From the NCBI GenBank assembly GCA_028288405.1, contig JAQBNS010000002.1, forward strand, positions 1-64,000: 64,000 bases of DNA. The letters are read 5' to 3'. The DNA comes from Chitinophagaceae bacterium. GTDB taxonomy: Bacteria; Bacteroidota; Bacteroidia; Cytophagales; Cytophagaceae. Shown in pieces: positions 59,664 to 64,000 of this stretch (its first letter is position 1; each line of letters opens with the position of its first letter). The notes beneath the pieces were generated by a model that was given only the letters and a program-made list of their open reading frames with translations, was not told the DNA's origin and did not search any database. Position numbers and translations under genes: made by a program.

Positions 59664-59698
59664 GCCGCATGTATTTAATGAGTACATGCGGTTTTTTT
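59664..59698 (+). terminator. Rho-independent terminator
   Basis: ccgcatgta-tttaatgag-tacatgcgg followed by T7. Confidence 0.88.
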
Positions 59699-59857
59699 GT
59701 ATATAAACTACTCACTTTGTGCAAATAGAAACATAGTGAAATAAAGAGATTTGGTCTATGCTTATCAGGCGTTCGTTGATTTTACAGGTTGAAGAACAAT
59801 AAAGGCAGTATCTTGTTAAGTAGCTGTACTGTGCATCAATTTTGCTAAACTTTGAGT

Positions 59858-60373
59858 ATGAAGAAAGTCATCGTTATTTTATTGTTTTTTACACATGCTT
59901 TGATGTCTAATGCTCAAATGAATAAACCGGTCGCTCAAGTAGACCTGAAAAAAATGGAAGGGAAATGGTATTCCTTGTCGTCCATACCTACAGCACTCGA
60001 TAAAAAGTGGAGAGAAACGGACGAGACCTATACGTGGAACGAGAAAGGTTATTTCGATGTCTATACCACCTATAAGAAAGTAAAGAAAGACAAATCAAAG
60101 AAAGGCAACCTTCGGTCAAAACTATTTCAGGTAGAAGGCACCGGCAACGCGGAAATGAAAGCGCAATTTGTATGGCCGTTTAAAATAGACTATTGGGTAG
60201 TTGAGTTGGCGGAAGATTATTCCTACATGATAGTCGGACATCCAAAGAAAAAATATTTGTTTATCATGTGCCGCAAACCAAGCATGGATAAAGTGTTGTA
60301 CATGCAAATTGTGGAGCGCTGTAAAAACAGAGGGTATCAAACAGACGAATTAGTTTTTCAGTTTGACTTTTAA
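59858..60373 (+). CDS. Lipocalin family protein
   Basis: VAQVDLKKMEGKWYSLSSIPT, YWVVELAEDYSYMIVGHPKKKYLFIMCRKPSMDK. Confidence 0.9.
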   Translation: MKKVIVILLFFTHALMSNAQMNKPVAQVDLKKMEGKWYSLSSIPTALDKKWRETDETYTWNEKGYFDVYTTYKKVKKDKSKKGNLRSKLFQVEGTGNAEMKAQFVWPFKIDYWVVELAEDYSYMIVGHPKKKYLFIMCRKPSMDKVLYMQIVERCKNRGYQTDELVFQFDF

Positions 60374-60374
60374 A

Positions 60375-60419
60375 AGGTACGAGCGAGGAGCCAGGAGGCT
60401 CCTCGCTCGTACCTTCTTT
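60375..60419. terminator. Bidirectional terminator hairpin between convergent genes
   Basis: ggtacgagcgaggagcc-agga-ggctcctcgctcgtacc: 17-bp perfect stem with A and T rich flanks. Confidence 0.8.
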
Positions 60420-61171
60420 TATCTTTTTATTCCTTTGAAAATCTTAAAGTTTCCTATACCCCAAATCTGAAGTCTGTAAGCCATAGAAACACCTAATACC
60501 CCAAAGCCATATTTAGTGCTGCGGCTAAAATTGATGCTGCTGGCTTCTTCAAAATATTTAGTAGGACAGGTCACTTCTCCTATTTGCATGCCGGCGTAAG
60601 TAATTTGTCCCAACATTTCATTGTCAAAAACAAAATCGTCAGAGTTGTTTTCAAGCGGTAGTGTTTCCAACACGTGCTTGCTGAATGCTCTATAGCCTGT
60701 ATGGTATTCCGCCAACTTTTGTCCCATCATGATGTTTTGGAACAAGGTTAGAAAACGGTTGGCAATGTATTTATACATCGGCATACCACCTTTCAATGCT
60801 CCTTTACCGAGTATTCTAGAACCCAACATTACATCAAACAAGCCGCGAGCAATCGGATATACCATGGCCTCGAGCAAAAGAGGAGTGTATTGATAATCGG
60901 GGTGAAGCATCACTACTACATCAGCACCGGATTCCAGTGCTGCTTTGTAGCAGGTTTTTTGATTGCCACCGTATCCTTTATTGTTGTCGTGGCGAATGAC
61001 TTTATGTACACCCACCTGACGTGCTTTGTCAGAAGTATTGTCCCTGGAGTGATCGTCTACGAGAATGACTTCATCCACAATGTTAAAGGGGATTTCTTTG
61101 AACGTTTGTTCAAGGGTTTTTTCCGCATTATAAGCGGGCATTACCACTACTATTTTTTTGCCGTCAATCAT
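60419..61171 (-). CDS. Glycosyltransferase family 2 (dolichyl/polyprenyl-phosphate mannosyltransferase-like)
   Basis: IVVVMPAYNAEKTLEQTFKEIP, EVILVDDHSRDNTSDKAR, GADVVVMLHPDYQYTP, EYHTGYRAFSKHVLETLP. Confidence 0.92.
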   Translation of the reverse strand: MIDGKKIVVVMPAYNAEKTLEQTFKEIPFNIVDEVILVDDHSRDNTSDKARQVGVHKVIRHDNNKGYGGNQKTCYKAALESGADVVVMLHPDYQYTPLLLEAMVYPIARGLFDVMLGSRILGKGALKGGMPMYKYIANRFLTLFQNIMMGQKLAEYHTGYRAFSKHVLETLPLENNSDDFVFDNEMLGQITYAGMQIGEVTCPTKYFEEASSINFSRSTKYGFGVLGVSMAYRLQIWGIGNFKIFKGIKR

Positions 61172-61303
61172 CTTCGTATGCTATTGAAAGAAAGGAAACT
61201 GGGTTAGATCTTCTTTCGATTTAAGATGCAAATAAGCACTTTTTAGTGGAATATAAAATTCGGGTCTTCTCAAGTTTTTCTAATGTTGTGGCTAGTAAGA
61301 TTG

Positions 61304-61594
61304 TGCGTTAGGGATTGAGCCATTGTCTGAGCTCTTTTTCTTTGAACTGGAGGTTGGTTATGTATGGAGGATTGATTCAAAGAAAAAAGCGAGTGGCGAA
61401 AGCCCGGCCCGCAGGGAAACGCCCAAATCTAGTAGAGTTATTATTACACTACAGTTAATGTTTTTGATAGTGATAAATATGGCGTTTCCTACGGGCCGGG
61501 CTTTCGCCACTCGCTTCCCGTCAATCTGTCCAATGAGTCATAGTAAAGAATGAAATGACGGGAGAGCTCAGACAATGGCTCAATCCCTAACGCA
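61304..61594. repeat. Nested inverted-repeat element (MITE/BIME-like)
   Basis: Outer arms about 32 bp (61304-61335 / 61563-61594); inner arms 61387-61423 / 61481-61516 nearly identical. Confidence 0.92.
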
Positions 61595-61802
61595 AAATAC
61601 AATAAGAGAAGACCTCTTAAATCTTGTCAATAAACTGATCTGATTCAGAATGATTATGAATTACTCTAAAACTTTTATGAGGTTAGAAAAATTTGGTGAA
61701 AAATAATAGTATTACAAATGAATGAGGCTGTAAGAGCAGAAACATTTCCATTGCAAAAAATCAACCCTGCTTCGTCTTTGCCCGTTATAACCCTCTATAA
61801 GC

Positions 61803-61833
61803 AAAAAGACCCGCAGCAAAGCCGCAGGTCTTT
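61803..61833 (-). terminator. Terminator downstream of tRNA-Phe
   Basis: Minus strand agacctgcggctttgctgcgggtcttttt hairpin (two G-U pairs) with T tail. Confidence 0.7.
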
Positions 61834-61837
61834 AGGG

Positions 61838-61910
61838 TGGTGATGAATGGAATCGAACCATCGACACAAGGATTTTCAGTCCTTTGCTCTACCAACTGAG
61901 CTACATCACC
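61838..61910 (-). tRNA. tRNA-Phe (anticodon GAA)
   Basis: Reverse complement ggtgatgtagctcagttggtagagcaaaggactgaaaatccttgtgtcgatggttcgattccattcatcacca forms a cloverleaf; CCA not encoded. Confidence 0.96.
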
Positions 61911-61986
61911 AGCTCATTTGAGTGTGCAAAGATATTTAAAATTTATATTTATAAAAAAATAATGCGAAATAAATTAAATTAAAGCC

Positions 61987-63303
61987 ATGCATATAGTTCC
62001 TCAACTCATTTTTGCTGTACTCTTGGCTGTGGCAGGGTACTTCATTTTCAGAAGTATAAGTCGAATCCGCTTCAATATCCTTTTGGGTAAATCGTACGAG
62101 CCAAGCTCTTCTATTCCTGCTCGTTGGGTCAATATGACCTTGACAGCTCTGGGACAAAGAAAGATGTTTAAAAAGCCTTTACCGGCTATCCTTCACCTCT
62201 TTGTATACCTTGGTTTTTTGATTGTGAATGCCGAAATGCTCGAGATTGCTTTAGACGGGTTGCTGGGCACCCACCGTTTGTTTGCTGCTCCCTTAGGATC
62301 CTTTTATACCTTCATCATCAATGTGTTCGAGTTTTTTGCGGTGGCGGTGATCATTGCTTGTGCATTATTCTTGGTACGTCGCAATATTGTTCACCTGAAA
62401 AGATTTACCGGAAAGGAAATGACGAAGTGGCCAACCCTGGATGCCAATCTGATCCTGATCATGGAAATTGTGCTGATGATCGCCTTCTTAACCATGAATG
62501 CGAATGACCAATTGCTGCAAGGTCAAAACGAACATTACAAAGCGACAGGGAGTTTTGCTTTCAGTTCGCTGTTGATGCCTCTATTTTCAGGACTCTCCGC
62601 TTCATCACTCCTGATCCTGGAGCGTTCCGCCTGGTGGATTCATATCATTGGAGTAATGTTCTTTGCCAACTATGTCTTTTACAACTCCAAGCATCTGCAT
62701 ATTTTCTTCGCGTTCCTGAATACCTATTATGCTCGTTTGATTCCTCAGGGAGAGATCGATAACATGGCTTCTGTTACTAAAGAAGTACAACTCATGTTGG
62801 GCATTACACCTACGGATAATACGCCAACAGATCCCGCAGCACCGATGCGCTTTGGAGCCAAAGATGTGCAGGACCTGACCTGGAAAAACCTCATGGATGC
62901 CTACAGCTGCACGGAATGTGGCCGTTGTACGGAGCAATGCCCGGCCAATATCACGGGAAAACTTTTGTCGCCGCGTAAAATCATGATGGATACCCGAGAC
63001 AGGTTAGAAGAAGTAGGAAACAATATCCGTCAACACGGCGCAGACCATCAGGACAACAAATCGTTGTTTGATTACATCAGCGATGAAGAAATCTTAGCGT
63101 GTACCACCTGCAACGCTTGTGTAGAAGCTTGTCCTGTGCAGATCAGTCCGGTGGAAATCATCGTACAGATGAGACGCTATAGAGTGATGGAAGAATCAAA
63201 GGCACCGGGTTCATGGAACGCAATGTTCTCCAATATTGAAAACAATCAGGCACCGTGGAAGTTTTCTCCTGCAGACAGATTCAATTGGGCCGATAAATTA
63301 TAA
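61987..63303 (+). CDS. Membrane-anchored 4Fe-4S dicluster protein (HdrC/GlpC-like)
   Basis: N-terminal TM helices; CTECGRCTEQCPANITGKLLSPRKIMMDTRD and CTTCNACVEACPVQISPVEIIVQMRRY. Confidence 0.92.
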   Translation: MHIVPQLIFAVLLAVAGYFIFRSISRIRFNILLGKSYEPSSSIPARWVNMTLTALGQRKMFKKPLPAILHLFVYLGFLIVNAEMLEIALDGLLGTHRLFAAPLGSFYTFIINVFEFFAVAVIIACALFLVRRNIVHLKRFTGKEMTKWPTLDANLILIMEIVLMIAFLTMNANDQLLQGQNEHYKATGSFAFSSLLMPLFSGLSASSLLILERSAWWIHIIGVMFFANYVFYNSKHLHIFFAFLNTYYARLIPQGEIDNMASVTKEVQLMLGITPTDNTPTDPAAPMRFGAKDVQDLTWKNLMDAYSCTECGRCTEQCPANITGKLLSPRKIMMDTRDRLEEVGNNIRQHGADHQDNKSLFDYISDEEILACTTCNACVEACPVQISPVEIIVQMRRYRVMEESKAPGSWNAMFSNIENNQAPWKFSPADRFNWADKL

Positions 63304-63308
63304 TTACT

Positions 63309-64000
63309 ATGTCAGAACTAAATAAAGTACCGGTTGCAGCAGAGTTGCTGGCTCAAGGTAAATCATTCGATGTCCTCTTTTGGGTAGGTTGTGCAGGTTC
63401 TTTCGATGAGAGAGTAAAGTCAGTCACGCGCTCTTTTGTAAAAATCCTGAACCACCTAAATATTTCTTATGCGGTGCTGGGCACAGAAGAAAGCTGCACA
63501 GGCGATCCGGCGAAAAGAGCGGGTAATGAGTTCCTGTTCCAGATGCAGGCGATGTCTAACATCCAGGTGTTGAACGGTTACGGCGTAAAGCGTATCGTTA
63601 CCACTTGTCCGCATTGTTTCAATACCTTGAAAAACGAATACCCTTCTTTAGGTGGCAACTATGAACTGGTTCACCATTCTACTTTTCTGCAAGAACTGAT
63701 CGACACCGGCAAATTGAAAATGAAAGAGTCGGGTAGTTTCAAGGGACAAAAAATCACATACCACGATTCCTGTTACCTGGGCAGAGCCAACGGCATCTAC
63801 GAAGCACCTCGTAAAGTGTTAGAAGTCTTGGATGCTGATTTGGTGGAAATGAAACGCTGTAAAACCAAAGGCTTATGCTGCGGAGCCGGTGGCGGACAGA
63901 TGTTTAAAGAACCGGAAAAAGGTGCCAAAGACATCAACGTAGAGCGTACGGAAGAAGCCATTTCTACAGGTGCTACCGTTATTGCTGCCGCTTGTCCGTT
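63309..64000 (+). CDS. (Fe-S)-binding protein with CCG motifs (HdrB-like), 3' truncated by window end
   Basis: Open frame from ATG 63309: SFDVLFWVGCAGSFDERV, IVTTCPHCFNTLKNEYP, ITYHDSCYLGRANGIYEAPRKVLE, KGLCCGAGGGQMF. Not in the ORF track because it runs off the window. Confidence 0.9.
   Translation, partial: MSELNKVPVAAELLAQGKSFDVLFWVGCAGSFDERVKSVTRSFVKILNHLNISYAVLGTEESCTGDPAKRAGNEFLFQMQAMSNIQVLNGYGVKRIVTTCPHCFNTLKNEYPSLGGNYELVHHSTFLQELIDTGKLKMKESGSFKGQKITYHDSCYLGRANGIYEAPRKVLEVLDADLVEMKRCKTKGLCCGAGGGQMFKEPEKGAKDINVERTEEAISTGATVIAAACP

Overview
Bacteroidota-type chromosomal window, inferred from T9SS sorting tails, a TamB/TamL pair, TonB-receptor and glycosidase content, and TAnnTTTG-like promoters. 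It is mostly ordinary housekeeping and accessory genes: a class D beta-lactamase, GH2/GH9/GH20 enzymes, a PAS kinase and response regulator, TamB/TamL, asd, scpB, a pseudouridine synthase, Fe-S proteins and tRNA-Phe(GAA). The items most worth following up are: (1) an IS1595-type transposon at 38988-41540, with 23-bp TIRs and an 8-bp TSD (AAAAATAT), that carries a collagen-like lipoprotein and a membrane-protein gene and sits between a CarH-like MerR gene and its probable partner ECF sigma/photolyase/idi operon; (2) an Anbu peptidase / ATP-grasp / alpha-E / transglutaminase cluster at 7405-11817; (3) a K+-channel-like protein whose selectivity filter is degenerate (TIIGGHEAYP at the TTxGYGDxxP position); (4) a three-part FAD oxidase / methyltransferase / unknown-domain fusion of 1105 aa; (5) a REP-associated tyrosine transposase split at an A_AAA_AAT heptamer and bracketed by a perfect 37-bp inverted repeat, together with several nested palindromic islands elsewhere; (6) candidate Rrf2 operators upstream of a TonB receptor. 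All family names come from reading the translated sequences; no database search was run.
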